DNA from: Phaeovulum molybdatiresistens
Lineage (GTDB): Bacteria; Pseudomonadota; Alphaproteobacteria; Rhodobacterales; Rhodobacteraceae
DNA: 64,000 nucleotides
Reading direction: 5' to 3'
Assembly: GCF_023544865.1 (NCBI RefSeq)
Contig: NZ_JAMJFX010000007.1
Location: forward strand, 1 to 64,000
The position numbers and the translations under genes are program-made. Every line of letters begins with the position of its first letter. The first letter of the stretch is position 1. The notes beneath the pieces were generated by a model. That model saw nothing but the letters and a program-made list of their open reading frames with translations. It ran no database searches and was not told the origin of the DNA. Below are positions 10,177 to 19,318 of this stretch, one piece after another.

Positions 10177-10198
10177 TAGTTTAAGGCCAAACTAGTTT
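10177..10198 (+). promoter_or_regulatory. overlapping inverted repeats just upstream of lpdA
   Basis: TAGTTT-AAGGCC-AAACTA is a perfect 6-base inverted repeat, and AAACTAGTTT (10189-10198) is a perfect 10-base palindrome sharing its right arm. Both lie 18 to 39 bases before the lpdA ATG in an AT-richer island. This looks like a dimeric repressor operator (MarR- or GntR-like spacing). The regulator is unknown. Confidence 0.4.
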
Positions 10199-10215
10199 TT
10201 TGATGGGGGAATGAC

Positions 10216-11610
10216 ATGGCAGCCAGAAGCTTCGACATGATCGTGATCGGCGCAGGCCCCGGCGGCTATGTTGCCGCCATCCGCGGCGCGCAGCTGGGCC
10301 TGAACGTGGCGATTGTCGAACGCGAACACCTGGGCGGCATCTGCCTGAACTGGGGCTGCATCCCGACCAAGGCGCTGCTGCGTTCCGCCGAGGTGTTCCA
10401 CCTGATGCACCGCGCCAAGGACTTCGGGCTCAGCGCCGAAAAGATCGGTTTTGATCTGGATGCCGTGGTGGCCCGGTCGCGCGGGGTGGCCAAACAGCTG
10501 TCGGGCGGTATCGGCCACCTGATGAAGAAGAACAAGGTCACCGTGGTGATGGGCGAGGCCAGCCTGCCAAAGCAGGGCATGGTCGCGGTCAAGACCGACA
10601 AGGGAACCGAGGAGCTGACCGCGAAGGCCATCGTTCTGGCCACCGGCGCGCGCGCGCGCACCCTGCCGGGGCTGGAAGCCGACGGCGATCTGGTCTGGAC
10701 TTACCGCCACGCGCTGCAACCCAAGCGCATGCCCAAAAAGCTCCTGGTGATCGGATCGGGCGCAATCGGCATCGAATTCGCCAGCTTCTTCAATACGCTC
10801 GGCGCCGACACCACGGTGGTCGAGGTGATGGACCGCGTCCTGCCGGTGGAAGATGCCGAAATCTCGGCCTTTGCGAAAAAGCAGTTCGTGAAGCAGGGGA
10901 TGAAGATCCTGGAAAAGACCACGGTCAAGAAACTCGACCGGGGCAATGGCAAGGTCACCGCGCATCTCGAAGACGCCAAAGGCACCACCACGGCGGAATT
11001 CGACACGGTGATCTCGGCCGTGGGCATCGTGGGCAATGTCGAGGGCCTGGGACTGGAACAGCTGGGCGTGAAGATCGACCGCACCCATGTCGTGACCGAT
11101 GACTATTGCCGCACCGGGGTGCCGGGGCTTTACGCCATCGGCGATATCGCCGGTGCCCCCTGGCTTGCGCACAAGGCCAGCCACGAAGGCGTGATGGTCG
11201 CGGAACTGATCGCGGGCAAACATCCCCATCCGATCAAACCCGGTTCGATCGCGGGCTGCACCTATTGTCATCCCCAGGTCGCCTCCGTCGGCCTGACCGA
11301 GGCGAAGGCGAAGGAACAGGGATATCAGGTCCGCGTCGGCCGCTTCCCCTTCGTCGGCAACGGCAAGGCGATCGCGCTTGGCGAACCCGAGGGGCTGGTG
11401 AAAACCGTCTTTGACGCCAAGACCGGCGAGCTTCTGGGCGCCCATATGGTCGGCGCCGAGGTGACCGAGCTGATCCAGGGCTATGTCATCGGCCGCACGC
11501 TGGAAACCACCGAGGAAGACCTGATGAACACCGTCTTCCCGCATCCCACGCTCAGCGAAATGATGCACGAATCCGTGCTGGACGCCTACGGTCGCGCGCT
11601 GCATTTCTGA
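10216..11610 (+). CDS. lpdA: dihydrolipoyl dehydrogenase (E3)
   Basis: The 464-residue FAD flavoprotein reoxidises dihydrolipoamide on 2-oxoacid dehydrogenase complexes, passing electrons to NAD+. The FAD-binding GAGPGGYVAAI motif is at about residues 11-21 and the redox disulfide C43/C48 is in GICLNWGCIPTK. The NAD-binding GSGAIGIEFAS comes next, and the C-terminal His-Glu pair is in HPTLSEMMHE. The pdhA-B-C operon at the right end of this window has no E3 within the window, so this may be its partner. The ATG follows GGGGGAATGAC. Confidence 0.95.
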   Translation: MAARSFDMIVIGAGPGGYVAAIRGAQLGLNVAIVEREHLGGICLNWGCIPTKALLRSAEVFHLMHRAKDFGLSAEKIGFDLDAVVARSRGVAKQLSGGIGHLMKKNKVTVVMGEASLPKQGMVAVKTDKGTEELTAKAIVLATGARARTLPGLEADGDLVWTYRHALQPKRMPKKLLVIGSGAIGIEFASFFNTLGADTTVVEVMDRVLPVEDAEISAFAKKQFVKQGMKILEKTTVKKLDRGNGKVTAHLEDAKGTTTAEFDTVISAVGIVGNVEGLGLEQLGVKIDRTHVVTDDYCRTGVPGLYAIGDIAGAPWLAHKASHEGVMVAELIAGKHPHPIKPGSIAGCTYCHPQVASVGLTEAKAKEQGYQVRVGRFPFVGNGKAIALGEPEGLVKTVFDAKTGELLGAHMVGAEVTELIQGYVIGRTLETTEEDLMNTVFPHPTLSEMMHESVLDAYGRALHF

Positions 11611-11640
11611 CATGGATTTCTGACCGGATCGGGCAGGGGG

Positions 11641-11760
11641 CGCCGCCCCCTCTGGCCTGCGGCCATTCACCCCCGAGGTATTTCGGGCAAGATGAAACGG
11701 CCGCTTTCACCTTGCCGAAAATACCTCGGGGGGAGTCGCGCAGCGACGGGGGGCAGCGCC
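11641..11760. repeat. intergenic palindromic repeat, copy A (paired arms)
   Basis: The forward core at 11670-11697 starts CCCCCGAGGTATTTCGGG and ends GCAAGATGAAA. Its near-exact inverse lies at 11705-11732 (TTTCACCTTGCCGAAAA then TACCTCGGGGG). GC-rich snaps (GGGGGCGCCGCCCCC and GGGGGGCAGCGCCCCCC) flank the pair. It lies between the convergent lpdA and rhodanese genes. Four other copies occur in the window. Confidence 0.8.
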
Positions 11761-11779
11761 CCCCGCCTTGGGCGCTTGA

Positions 11780-12145
11780 TCAGCGCTCGATTGCGCCGCC
11801 CGCGGCGTGCCAGTCATGCAGGCCGCCCAAGTTGTAGACCGTCTTGTAGCCCATCTGCGCCAGCATTTGCGCGGCGCCTGCGCTGCGCCCGCCGCTGGCG
11901 CAATAAAGCGCCACCGGCTTGTCCACCGACAGGCCGGGCAGGCATTCCGGGCTGGCGGGGTCGCATTTCATCCGCAGCACCATCAGCGGCACATGCAGCG
12001 CGCCCGCCGCCTTGCCCGAGGCGCGCAGTTCCGCGACCTCACGCACGTCGATCAGGGTCATCTCCCCCGCCGCGACCTGGCGGACGGCCTCTTGCGGGGC
12101 GATCCGGTCGGCGCGCGCGAAGGACGGGCGCAGGAAGTTCAACAT
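11780..12145 (-). CDS. rhodanese-like domain protein
   Basis: This 121-residue single-domain rhodanese has the active-site cysteine at C82 in [14 protein letters not shown] and the family's [14 protein letters not shown]. It probably transfers sulfane sulfur in the cytoplasm, and no signal peptide is visible. The start at 12145 (MLNFLRPS) follows AAAGGTTTCGAC, and the longer frame upstream lacks a binding site. It is divergent from uvrA. Confidence 0.88.
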   Translation of the reverse strand: MLNFLRPSFARADRIAPQEAVRQVAAGEMTLIDVREVAELRASGKAAGALHVPLMVLRMKCDPASPECLPGLSVDKPVALYCASGGRSAGAAQMLAQMGYKTVYNLGGLHDWHAAGGAIER

Positions 12146-12294
12146 GTCGAAACCTTTCATCAAGCAGGCCGCGTGGCTTTGACGCTGATCTGGCAGATCG
12201 GGGACGGGAATCAAGAGGCTCTGCTGATAATTATATTCACAAAATGGAATTCGACGAGGGAAATCCGCTGCGGCCCGCCCGCCCCGGGTTACAT

Positions 12295-12309
12295 GTTCAT
12301 TTTTCGTTC
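12295..12309 (+). promoter_or_regulatory. LexA operator (SOS box) upstream of uvrA
   Basis: GTTC-ATTTTTC-GTTC is an exact match to the alphaproteobacterial LexA consensus GTTC-N7-GTTC. It lies 76 bases before the uvrA ATG in the divergent gap with the rhodanese gene. UvrA is a standard SOS gene, so repression by LexA is expected. Confidence 0.85.
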
Positions 12310-12384
12310 GCATATTTGGGTTGGAGACTCGGGCGCCATGCCCTATCTAGGGCGGGGATCACCGGCGGGGTCACGGGGGCTGCC

Positions 12385-15246
12385 ATGGCAGAGCAGAAAT
12401 TCATCGAAGTGCGCGGCGCGCGCGAACATAACCTTAAGGGCGTGGATCTGGATATCCCGCGCGACCAGTTTGTGGTGATCACCGGGCTGTCGGGGTCGGG
12501 CAAATCCAGCCTGGCGTTCGACACGATCTATGCCGAGGGTCAGCGGCGCTATGTCGAAAGCCTGTCGGCCTATGCGCGCCAGTTCCTTGACATGATGGGC
12601 AAGCCCGATGTCGACCATATCTCGGGCCTGTCGCCGGCGATCTCGATCGAGCAGAAGACGACCTCGAAGAACCCGCGGTCCACCGTCGGCACCGTGACCG
12701 AAATCTATGACTATCTGCGCCTGCTGTTTGCGCGCGCGGGCACCCCCTACAGCCCCGCCACCGGTCTGCCGATCGAGGCGCAGCAGGTCCAGGACATGGT
12801 CGACCGCGTCATGGCCCTGCCCGAGGGCACGCGCGCCTATCTGCTGGCCCCCGTGGTGCGCGACCGCAAGGGCGAATACCGCAAGGAATTTCTGGAATGG
12901 CGCAAGGCGGGCTTTCAGCGCGTCAAGGTGAACGGCGCCTTCTACGACCTTGAAGAACCGCCCACGCTGGACAAGAAGTTCCGCCACAGCATCGATGTGG
13001 TGGTGGACCGGATCGTCGTGCGCGCGGGGCTGGAAACGCGGCTGGCCGACAGTTTCCGCACCGCGCTTGATCTGGCCGACGGGATCGCGCTGTTCGAAAC
13101 CGTCGCGCCTGAAGGCGAGGCGCCCGAGGTCATCACATTCTCGGAAAAATTCGCTTGTCCCGTGTCCGGCTTCACCATCCCCGAGATCGAGCCGCGGCTG
13201 TTTTCCTTCAACGCGCCGCTAGGCGCTTGTCCGGTCTGTGACGGGCTTGGGGTCGAGCTGTTCTTTGACGAACGGCTGGTGGTGCCCGATGTGTCGCTGT
13301 CGGTGGCGGCGGGGGCGCTGGCGCCCTGGGCCAAGACGAAAAGCCCCTATTTCACCCAGACGATCGAGGCGCTGGCCAAGCATTACGGTTTCGATAAACG
13401 CAAGCCCTGGAAGGACTTGCCGGACGACGTTCAGAAACTTTTCCTGTATGGGTCCGGCAAGGATGAGATCAAGTTCCGCTTTGATGAAGGCGGCCGCGTC
13501 TATGAGGTTAGCCGCAGTTTCGAAGGCATCATCCCCAATATGGAACGCCGCTACCGCGAGACCGACAGTGCCTGGTCGCGCGAAGAGATGGAGCGCTATC
13601 AGAACAACCGCCCCTGCGGCGCCTGTGGCGGCCACCGGCTGAAGCCCGAGGCGCTGGCGGTGAAGATCGGCGGCAAGCATATCGGCCAGCTGGTGGAGCT
13701 GTCCATCCGCGACGCCCATGCGCGGATCGAGGAGGTGCCCGGCCAGCTGAGCGCGCAGAAGAATGAAATTGCCCGGCCCATTCTGAAGGAGATCCGCGAA
13801 CGCCTTGGATTCCTTGTCAATGTCGGGCTGGACTATCTGACGCTGTCGCGCGCGGCCGGCACGCTTTCGGGCGGCGAAAGCCAGCGGATCCGGCTGGCCA
13901 GCCAGATCGGATCGGGCCTGACAGGGGTGCTTTATGTGCTGGATGAACCCTCGATCGGGCTGCATCAGCGCGACAATGACCGCCTGCTGGGCACGCTGAA
14001 GAACCTGCGCGATCAGGGCAATTCGGTGCTGGTCGTGGAACATGACGAGGATGCGATCCGCCACGCGGATTACGTGTTCGACATCGGCCCGGGTGCGGGC
14101 GTGCATGGCGGGCGCGTGGTCGCCCAGGGCACGCCCGAGGCGATTGCCGCCGATCCGGCCAGCCTGACGGGGCAGTATCTGTCGGGCAAACGCGCCATTC
14201 CGGTGCCTGCCGAACGGCGCACTGGAAATGGCAAAAAGATAACCGTGGAAAGGGCTTGCGGGAACAACCTCAAGCATGTCACGGTGGATTTCCCGTTGGG
14301 GGAATTCGTTTGCGTCACCGGTGTGTCGGGGGGCGGAAAATCCACGCTGACCATCGAGACGCTGTTCAAGACCGCCTCGATGCGGCTGAATGGCGCGCGC
14401 CAGACGCCCGCGCCCTGCGACACGGTCAAGGGGCTGGAACATCTGGACAAGGTCATCGACATCGACCAGCGCCCGATCGGGCGCACGCCCCGGTCAAACC
14501 CCGCGACCTATACCGGCGCCTTCACGCCCATCCGCGACTGGTTCGCAGGCCTGCCCGAGGCGCAGGCGCGCGGCTACAAGCCCGGGCGGTTCAGCTTCAA
14601 CGTCAAGGGCGGCCGGTGTGAGGCCTGTCAGGGCGACGGTGTCATCAAGATCGAGATGCATTTCCTGCCCGATGTCTATGTCACCTGCGAAACCTGCAAG
14701 GGCCAGCGCTACAACCGTGAAACGCTGGAAGTTAAGTTCAAGAACAAAAGCATAGCCGACGTTCTTGACATGACGATTGAAGATGCGCAGGCGTTTTTCC
14801 AGGCCGTTCCGGCGATCCGCGAAAAGATGGATGCGCTGGTCGAGGTGGGGCTGGGCTATATCAAGGTGGGCCAGCAGGCCACGACACTGTCGGGCGGCGA
14901 GGCGCAGCGCGTCAAGCTGGCCAAGGAACTAAGCCGCCGCGCCACGGGCCGCACGCTTTACATCCTGGACGAACCCACCACCGGCCTGCATTTCGAGGAT
15001 GTGAAAAAGCTGCTTGAGGTGCTGCACAGCCTGGTCGATCAGGGCAATACCGTCGTGGTGATTGAACATAATCTGGATGTCATCAAGACCGCCGACTGGA
15101 TCATCGACATCGGTCCCGAAGGTGGCGATGGCGGCGGCGAGGTCGTGGCCGAGGGCACACCCGAAACCATCGCGACCGTGCCCGGCAGCCATACCGGGCG
15201 CTATCTGGCGCCGATGCTCAAGGCGCGGCGGGTGGCGGCGGAATGA
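12385..15246 (+). CDS. uvrA: excinuclease ABC subunit A
   Basis: The 953-residue damage-recognition ATPase of nucleotide excision repair has two ABC modules. The first Walker A is GLSGSGKSS (34-42), and the second is GVSGGGKST. The signatures are [12 protein letters not shown] and [12 protein letters not shown], with Walker B at [10 protein letters not shown] and [10 protein letters not shown]. Zinc-finger cysteines appear in CPVCDGLG and CGACGG in the first half, and in CEACQGDG and CETCKG in the second. The ATG at 12385 ([16 protein letters not shown]) matches the family N-terminus, and the upstream open frame is spurious. The SOS box lies just upstream. Confidence 0.97.
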   Translation: MAEQKFIEVRGAREHNLKGVDLDIPRDQFVVITGLSGSGKSSLAFDTIYAEGQRRYVESLSAYARQFLDMMGKPDVDHISGLSPAISIEQKTTSKNPRSTVGTVTEIYDYLRLLFARAGTPYSPATGLPIEAQQVQDMVDRVMALPEGTRAYLLAPVVRDRKGEYRKEFLEWRKAGFQRVKVNGAFYDLEEPPTLDKKFRHSIDVVVDRIVVRAGLETRLADSFRTALDLADGIALFETVAPEGEAPEVITFSEKFACPVSGFTIPEIEPRLFSFNAPLGACPVCDGLGVELFFDERLVVPDVSLSVAAGALAPWAKTKSPYFTQTIEALAKHYGFDKRKPWKDLPDDVQKLFLYGSGKDEIKFRFDEGGRVYEVSRSFEGIIPNMERRYRETDSAWSREEMERYQNNRPCGACGGHRLKPEALAVKIGGKHIGQLVELSIRDAHARIEEVPGQLSAQKNEIARPILKEIRERLGFLVNVGLDYLTLSRAAGTLSGGESQRIRLASQIGSGLTGVLYVLDEPSIGLHQRDNDRLLGTLKNLRDQGNSVLVVEHDEDAIRHADYVFDIGPGAGVHGGRVVAQGTPEAIAADPASLTGQYLSGKRAIPVPAERRTGNGKKITVERACGNNLKHVTVDFPLGEFVCVTGVSGGGKSTLTIETLFKTASMRLNGARQTPAPCDTVKGLEHLDKVIDIDQRPIGRTPRSNPATYTGAFTPIRDWFAGLPEAQARGYKPGRFSFNVKGGRCEACQGDGVIKIEMHFLPDVYVTCETCKGQRYNRETLEVKFKNKSIADVLDMTIEDAQAFFQAVPAIREKMDALVEVGLGYIKVGQQATTLSGGEAQRVKLAKELSRRATGRTLYILDEPTTGLHFEDVKKLLEVLHSLVDQGNTVVVIEHNLDVIKTADWIIDIGPEGGDGGGEVVAEGTPETIATVPGSHTGRYLAPMLKARRVAAE

Positions 15247-15267
15247 CCGCCGCCGCCTGCGGTTGAC

Positions 15268-15633
15268 TTAGTTCAGCACCCGCGACAGCGCGCCCATCAG
15301 TTCCAGCACCTCGCCGGTCTTGCGGTTGACGCGGTAGAAATCGTCGCCGACGCGATAATAGGTCGCGCCGCGATCCAGGCCATAGCGCCAGGGGTCACGC
15401 ACCAGGACATAGCCGTCGCGGATGCGGTCGCCCTTGCGGAAGCCGGACCATTTCTTGGCCTGACCGGGTGGCACGCAGGGCGGGTTCTTCTTGGCCAGGC
15501 CCGGCGGGCAGCCCTGCACGCGGTATTCGTGGCGGAACTGGTCCTGATGGTTGAAACGGTGCTTGCCCTTGCCATCGGCCAGCGCCACGGCGGGCGCCAG
15601 CGCGATCAGGGCTGCTAGGGTCATGGTCTTCAT
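15268..15633 (-). CDS. RcnB-like secreted protein
   Basis: This 121-residue protein has a signal peptide (MKTMTLAALIALAPAVALA, cleavage after about residue 19). A basic region with two cysteines (GCPPG, NPPCVPPGQAKK) follows, then the C-terminal YYRVGDDFYRVNRKTG segment typical of RcnB-type periplasmic proteins. E. coli RcnB affects nickel/cobalt homeostasis, but that role cannot be assumed here. The ATG at 15633 follows GGAGGCAACCG. It converges with uvrA, leaving 21 bases. Confidence 0.72.
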   Translation of the reverse strand: MKTMTLAALIALAPAVALADGKGKHRFNHQDQFRHEYRVQGCPPGLAKKNPPCVPPGQAKKWSGFRKGDRIRDGYVLVRDPWRYGLDRGATYYRVGDDFYRVNRKTGEVLELMGALSRVLN

Positions 15634-15730
15634 CGGTTGCCTCCGAAAGCTTTCCCCCCTCAATGCATCAGGTCCGCCGCCGGTTCCAATCACCTGGCGG
15701 TGAAGCGGCGGAACCTTGCCACCGCCCGGC

Positions 15731-15931
15731 TTACTTGCGCGGGCAGGTGTTCATCCCAAGGATCGAATACAGCGGGCAGGTCGAGAAGATCCCGGTCAGC
15801 AGCGGCACGATGCCAATCAGGTAGGCCCAGCGATAGGTCGCCTCGGCGTTAAGGAAAAACCCCAGCAGCAGGGCGGCGCCCACGACGATGCGCAGGATGC
15901 GGTCGATGCCGCCGACATTGGTCTTGAACAT
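15731..15931 (-). CDS. DUF2892 small inner-membrane protein
   Basis: This 66-residue protein has two hydrophobic helices and the family landmarks NVGGIDRILRIVVG and TGIFSTCPLYSILGMNTC. The conserved cysteines lie in the second loop. Stand-alone DUF2892 proteins have no established activity, though some are fused to rhodaneses (YgaP). The start at 15931 follows GGAGTGTGCC. Confidence 0.85.
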   Translation of the reverse strand: MFKTNVGGIDRILRIVVGAALLLGFFLNAEATYRWAYLIGIVPLLTGIFSTCPLYSILGMNTCPRK

Positions 15932-16029
15932 GGCACACTCCATCAAAAAGGCGGGCGTTCTGCCCGCCTTATCGAAGTGTAACGCAAGAAAGCCCGTTCT
16001 GTCAGTGGCTTGTTTCGGCGCTGCGCGTC

Positions 16030-16902
16030 TCAGCCACGCCCGCGCTTTTCAAAGCGCGGCAGCATGGCGGAAAAATCGCGGCCCTTGCCATCCTCGGCTT
16101 CCACGAAGCTGGTATAAAGCGCCGCGGCCAGCTGGCCCATCGGCGTGTCGGCATCGGCGGCCTCGGCGGCCTGTTGGGACAGGCGCAGATCCTTCAGCAT
16201 CAGCTCGGCGGCAAAACCGGGCTTGTAGCCATTGTCGGCAGGCGAGGTCGGCCCGACACCCGGCGCCGGGCAATAGGCGTTCATCGACCAGCTGTAACCC
16301 GACGAGGTGGACACCACATCAAACATCTTCTGCCGGTCCAGCCCCAGCTTGTCGGCCAGGGCAAAGGCCTCGCAGGTGGCGATCATGGTCACGCCCAGGA
16401 TCATGTTGTTGCAGATCTTGGCGGCTTGGCCCGCGCCCGCGGCGCCGCAGTGAACCGCCTTCTGGCCCATGATGTCAAACAGCGGCTTGACCGTGGCAAA
16501 GGCCGCGTCCGACCCGCCGACCATGAAGGTCAGCGTGCCCGCCGCCGCCCCGCCGACGCCGCCCGACACCGGGGCATCCAGCGCGCCAAGCCCCGCCGCC
16601 GCTGCCTGATCGGCCACCGCGCGGGCGCTTTCCACATCGACGGTGGAACAGTCGCACAGCACCGCGCCCGCGGCCATCGCCGGGATCACCTCGGCCGCGA
16701 CGGCGCGCAGGATCGCGCCATTGGGCAGCATGGTGATGACCACATCCGCGCCCGTGGCGGCCTCGGCCGCGCTGGCGGCCTTGGTGACGCCTTCGGGCAT
16801 GGGCGCGGCCAGGTCAAAGCCCGTGACCGCGTGGCCTGCCTTGACCAGGTTCGCGGCCATCGGGCCGCCCATGTTGCCAAGGCCGATAAATCCGATCTTC
16901 AT
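16030..16902 (-). CDS. mmsB: 3-hydroxyisobutyrate dehydrogenase
   Basis: The 290-residue enzyme oxidises 3-hydroxyisobutyrate to methylmalonate semialdehyde with NAD+ in valine catabolism. The Rossmann motif is FIGLGNMGGPMAANL (about 4-18). The substrate loop is DAPVSGGVGGAAAGTL, and the catalytic lysine is in GAGQAAKICNNM. It is the last gene of the valine block and starts three bases after the hydrolase stop. Confidence 0.93.
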   Translation of the reverse strand: MKIGFIGLGNMGGPMAANLVKAGHAVTGFDLAAPMPEGVTKAASAAEAATGADVVITMLPNGAILRAVAAEVIPAMAAGAVLCDCSTVDVESARAVADQAAAAGLGALDAPVSGGVGGAAAGTLTFMVGGSDAAFATVKPLFDIMGQKAVHCGAAGAGQAAKICNNMILGVTMIATCEAFALADKLGLDRQKMFDVVSTSSGYSWSMNAYCPAPGVGPTSPADNGYKPGFAAELMLKDLRLSQQAAEAADADTPMGQLAAALYTSFVEAEDGKGRDFSAMLPRFEKRGRG

Positions 16903-16905
16903 CCT

Positions 16906-17949
16906 TCACTCCTCCCAGATGGCCGCCTCGGGGCCCAGTGGTTCCAGCATTGCCGCGACCTCTTGCGGGCGCAGGCTGTCAATGGTGTGTTGCCAGCGCG
17001 GGTTGCGGTCCTTGTCGATGATCTGCGCGCGCACGCCTTCCAGGAAATCGCCCTGCGCGCAGGCCCGCCAGGTAAAGCGGAATTCATGCGACAGCGCCGC
17101 GCGGATCGTGGGATTGGCCCGCGTCATCCGCACCAGCGCCAGCGTGGCGGCCATCGAAAGGGCCGAATTGCGCCCGATCGGCTTCAGCGTCTCGGCGGCG
17201 AAGGCATCGCCCTGCGCCTGAAGCGCTGCGACGATGCTGGCAAGATCCGCCCCGCCAAAGGCCGCATCCACCGCGGCCTGATGGTCCGCAAGCCGGCTGG
17301 CCGGGGCAGGGTGGGCGGGGATCACGCCCGGATCGCCCGTGTCGATCAGCCGGTCCTTCAGCGCGGGCCAGTCGGCCTCGGGGACGAAGGCATCGGCAAA
17401 ACCCGCATGGATCGCATCGCCCGCATCCATCCGCGCGCCGGTAACGCCCAGATATTCGCCCAGATAGCCCGGCGCGCGCGCCAGGATCAGCGTGCCGCCG
17501 ACGTCGGGGATCAGGCCGATGCCGCTTTCGGGCATCGAGACTTGCGTGCTTTCGCCGACGATGCGGTGGCGCGCATGGCCACCCACGCCCACGCCCCCGC
17601 CCATCACAAAGCCCTGCATGAAGGCCACGATCGGCTTGGGGTAATCGGCGATCTTGGCGTTCATGCGGTATTCGTCGCGCCAGAATTCGCGCCCCAGCGT
17701 GTAATCGCCCGCCCGGCCCGCGTGATAGACCGCCGCGATGTCGCCGCCCGCGCAGAAGGCACGATCGCCCGCCGCGTCGATCAGCACGATCTGCACCTCT
17801 TCATCCTCGCGCCAGTCATCCAGTGCGCTTTCGATCACCAGCGCCATGTCGTGGCTGAGCGCGTTGAGCGCCTTTGGCCGGTTGAAGGTCAACCAGCCCG
17901 CGCGGCCCTGCTTGCGCGCGATCATCTCGGGTTCCGGAGCCTCAGTCAT
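16906..17949 (-). CDS. 3-hydroxyisobutyryl-CoA hydrolase
   Basis: This 347-residue crotonase-fold protein has the oxyanion-hole segments AFCAGGDIAAVYH and FVMGGGVGVGGHARHR, and the active-site region MPESGIGLIPDVGGT. The long C-terminal part, and the position between isobutyryl-CoA dehydrogenase and mmsB, identify it as 3-hydroxyisobutyryl-CoA hydrolase (HIBCH type) rather than a plain enoyl-CoA hydratase. It abuts the upstream dehydrogenase gene by one base. A separate enoyl-CoA hydratase for the preceding step is not in the window. Confidence 0.88.
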   Translation of the reverse strand: MTEAPEPEMIARKQGRAGWLTFNRPKALNALSHDMALVIESALDDWREDEEVQIVLIDAAGDRAFCAGGDIAAVYHAGRAGDYTLGREFWRDEYRMNAKIADYPKPIVAFMQGFVMGGGVGVGGHARHRIVGESTQVSMPESGIGLIPDVGGTLILARAPGYLGEYLGVTGARMDAGDAIHAGFADAFVPEADWPALKDRLIDTGDPGVIPAHPAPASRLADHQAAVDAAFGGADLASIVAALQAQGDAFAAETLKPIGRNSALSMAATLALVRMTRANPTIRAALSHEFRFTWRACAQGDFLEGVRAQIIDKDRNPRWQHTIDSLRPQEVAAMLEPLGPEAAIWEE

Positions 17950-17950
17950 C

Positions 17951-19096
17951 TCAGCCCCTTTCCGCCAGCAGCGTGCGCGCCACGATCAGGCGCATGATCT
18001 CATTCGTGCCTTCCAGGATCTGGTGCACGCGCAGGTCGCGCACGATCTTTTCAATGCCGTAATCGGCCAGATAGCCATAGCCGCCATGCAGTTGCAGGCA
18101 CTGGTTGGCCACGTCAAAGGCCGCGTCGGTGACATGCATCTTGGCCATAGCGCAGAACTTGGTGGCATCGGCCGCGCCCTGATCCAGCTTCCAGGCGGCC
18201 TGGCGCAGGAAGGTGCGGGCGGCCTGCAGCCGGACCTCCATCTCGGCCAGGCGGAACTGCAGCGCCTGGAACTGATCCAGCGTCTGGCCAAAGGCGCGGC
18301 GTTCGCCCATATAGGCCAGCGTCTGGTTCAGCGCCTGTTGCGCGCCCCCCAGGGCCGAGGCCGCGATGTTCAGCCGCCCGCCATCCAGACCGGCCATGGC
18401 ATAGGCAAAGCCCTTGCCCTCAACCCCCAGCAGGTGATCGGCCGGCACGTCGCAATCGTCGAACTGCACCTGCGCGGTCGGCTGCGCGCGCCAGCCCATC
18501 TTGTCTTCCAACGCGCCGAAGGACAGCCCCGGCGTGCCGTTTTCCACCAGCATGGCGGAAATGCCCTTGGGGCCGTCGCCCCCGGTGCGGACCATGCACA
18601 GATAGACATCCGAATAGCCCCCGCCCGAGATGAAGGCCTTGGTGCCGTTGATCCGAAATCCCGCCTCGCTCCGATCGGCGCGGGTGCGCAGCGCCGCCGC
18701 GTCAGACCCCGATCCCGGCTCGGTCAGGCAGTAGGAAAACACCTTGGTCATGCTGCAGGCATCGGGCAGCCAGCGGGCCTTGGCCGCGTCGCTGCCATAG
18801 CGGTCGATCATGCCCGCGCACATGTTGTGGATCGACAGGAAGGATCCGACCGAGGGGCAGGCCATCGCCAGCGCCTCAAAGACCAGCGTCGCATCCAGCC
18901 GCGACAGCCCCGATCCGCCATACGCCTCGTTGACATAGATCCCGCCTAGGCCCAGCTCGGCCACCTTCCCCCACAGATCGCGCGGGATCGTACCTTCCGC
19001 TTCCCACGCACGGGCAAACGGCGCGATCTGCTCTTGCCCGAAAGTCAGGGCCATGTCGAAAATCGCCTGCTGCTCCTCGCTCAAGGCAAAATCCAT
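17951..19096 (-). CDS. isobutyryl-CoA dehydrogenase (acyl-CoA dehydrogenase family)
   Basis: The 381-residue FAD enzyme shows the acyl-CoA dehydrogenase signatures LTEPGSGSDAAAL and GGYGYLADYGIEKIVRD, and the catalytic-glutamate region HQILEGTNEIM. Its place in the valine operon points to isobutyryl-CoA as substrate. The ATG at 19096 (MDFALSEEQQAIFD) is preceded by a strong GGAGGAGAGG. The upstream open frame runs through a repeat and is not coding. Confidence 0.88.
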   Translation of the reverse strand: MDFALSEEQQAIFDMALTFGQEQIAPFARAWEAEGTIPRDLWGKVAELGLGGIYVNEAYGGSGLSRLDATLVFEALAMACPSVGSFLSIHNMCAGMIDRYGSDAAKARWLPDACSMTKVFSYCLTEPGSGSDAAALRTRADRSEAGFRINGTKAFISGGGYSDVYLCMVRTGGDGPKGISAMLVENGTPGLSFGALEDKMGWRAQPTAQVQFDDCDVPADHLLGVEGKGFAYAMAGLDGGRLNIAASALGGAQQALNQTLAYMGERRAFGQTLDQFQALQFRLAEMEVRLQAARTFLRQAAWKLDQGAADATKFCAMAKMHVTDAAFDVANQCLQLHGGYGYLADYGIEKIVRDLRVHQILEGTNEIMRLIVARTLLAERG

Positions 19097-19179
19097 CCTC
19101 TCCTCCCACAGTTCTGGTCGATGTCCCGGAAATCCGCCGCCTGTCTGACTGTGAAACCTTGCAGGAATTTTGCAAGGGC

Positions 19180-19310
19180 CGCGCCGCTGGCGGGCGGCGG
19201 CGGGGGCGCTGCCCCCGCACCCCCGAGGTATTTTCGGCAAGATGAAGAGGGCGGCTTTTCATCTTGCCCCAAATACCTTCGCCGAAGGCAAGGCCGCCCG
19301 GGGGGCGGCC
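19180..19310. repeat. intergenic palindromic repeat, copy B
   Basis: The forward core at 19220-19246 (CCCCCGAGGTATTTTCGGC then AAGATGAA) is followed by an inverse arm at about 19256-19279 (TTTTCATCTTGCCCC then AAATACC). A GGGGGCGCTGCCCCC snap lies to the left and a GCCGCCCGGGGGGCGGC hairpin to the right. The element fills the 222-base gap between mmsA and the dehydrogenase gene and could separate their transcription. Confidence 0.78.
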
Positions 19311-19318
19311 TTATCCCG

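Noticed and set aside
11692..12384. N-terminal extension of UvrA
   Set aside because: The frame runs through a palindromic repeat and the antisense of the rhodanese gene and includes the SOS box; UvrA begins at 12385.
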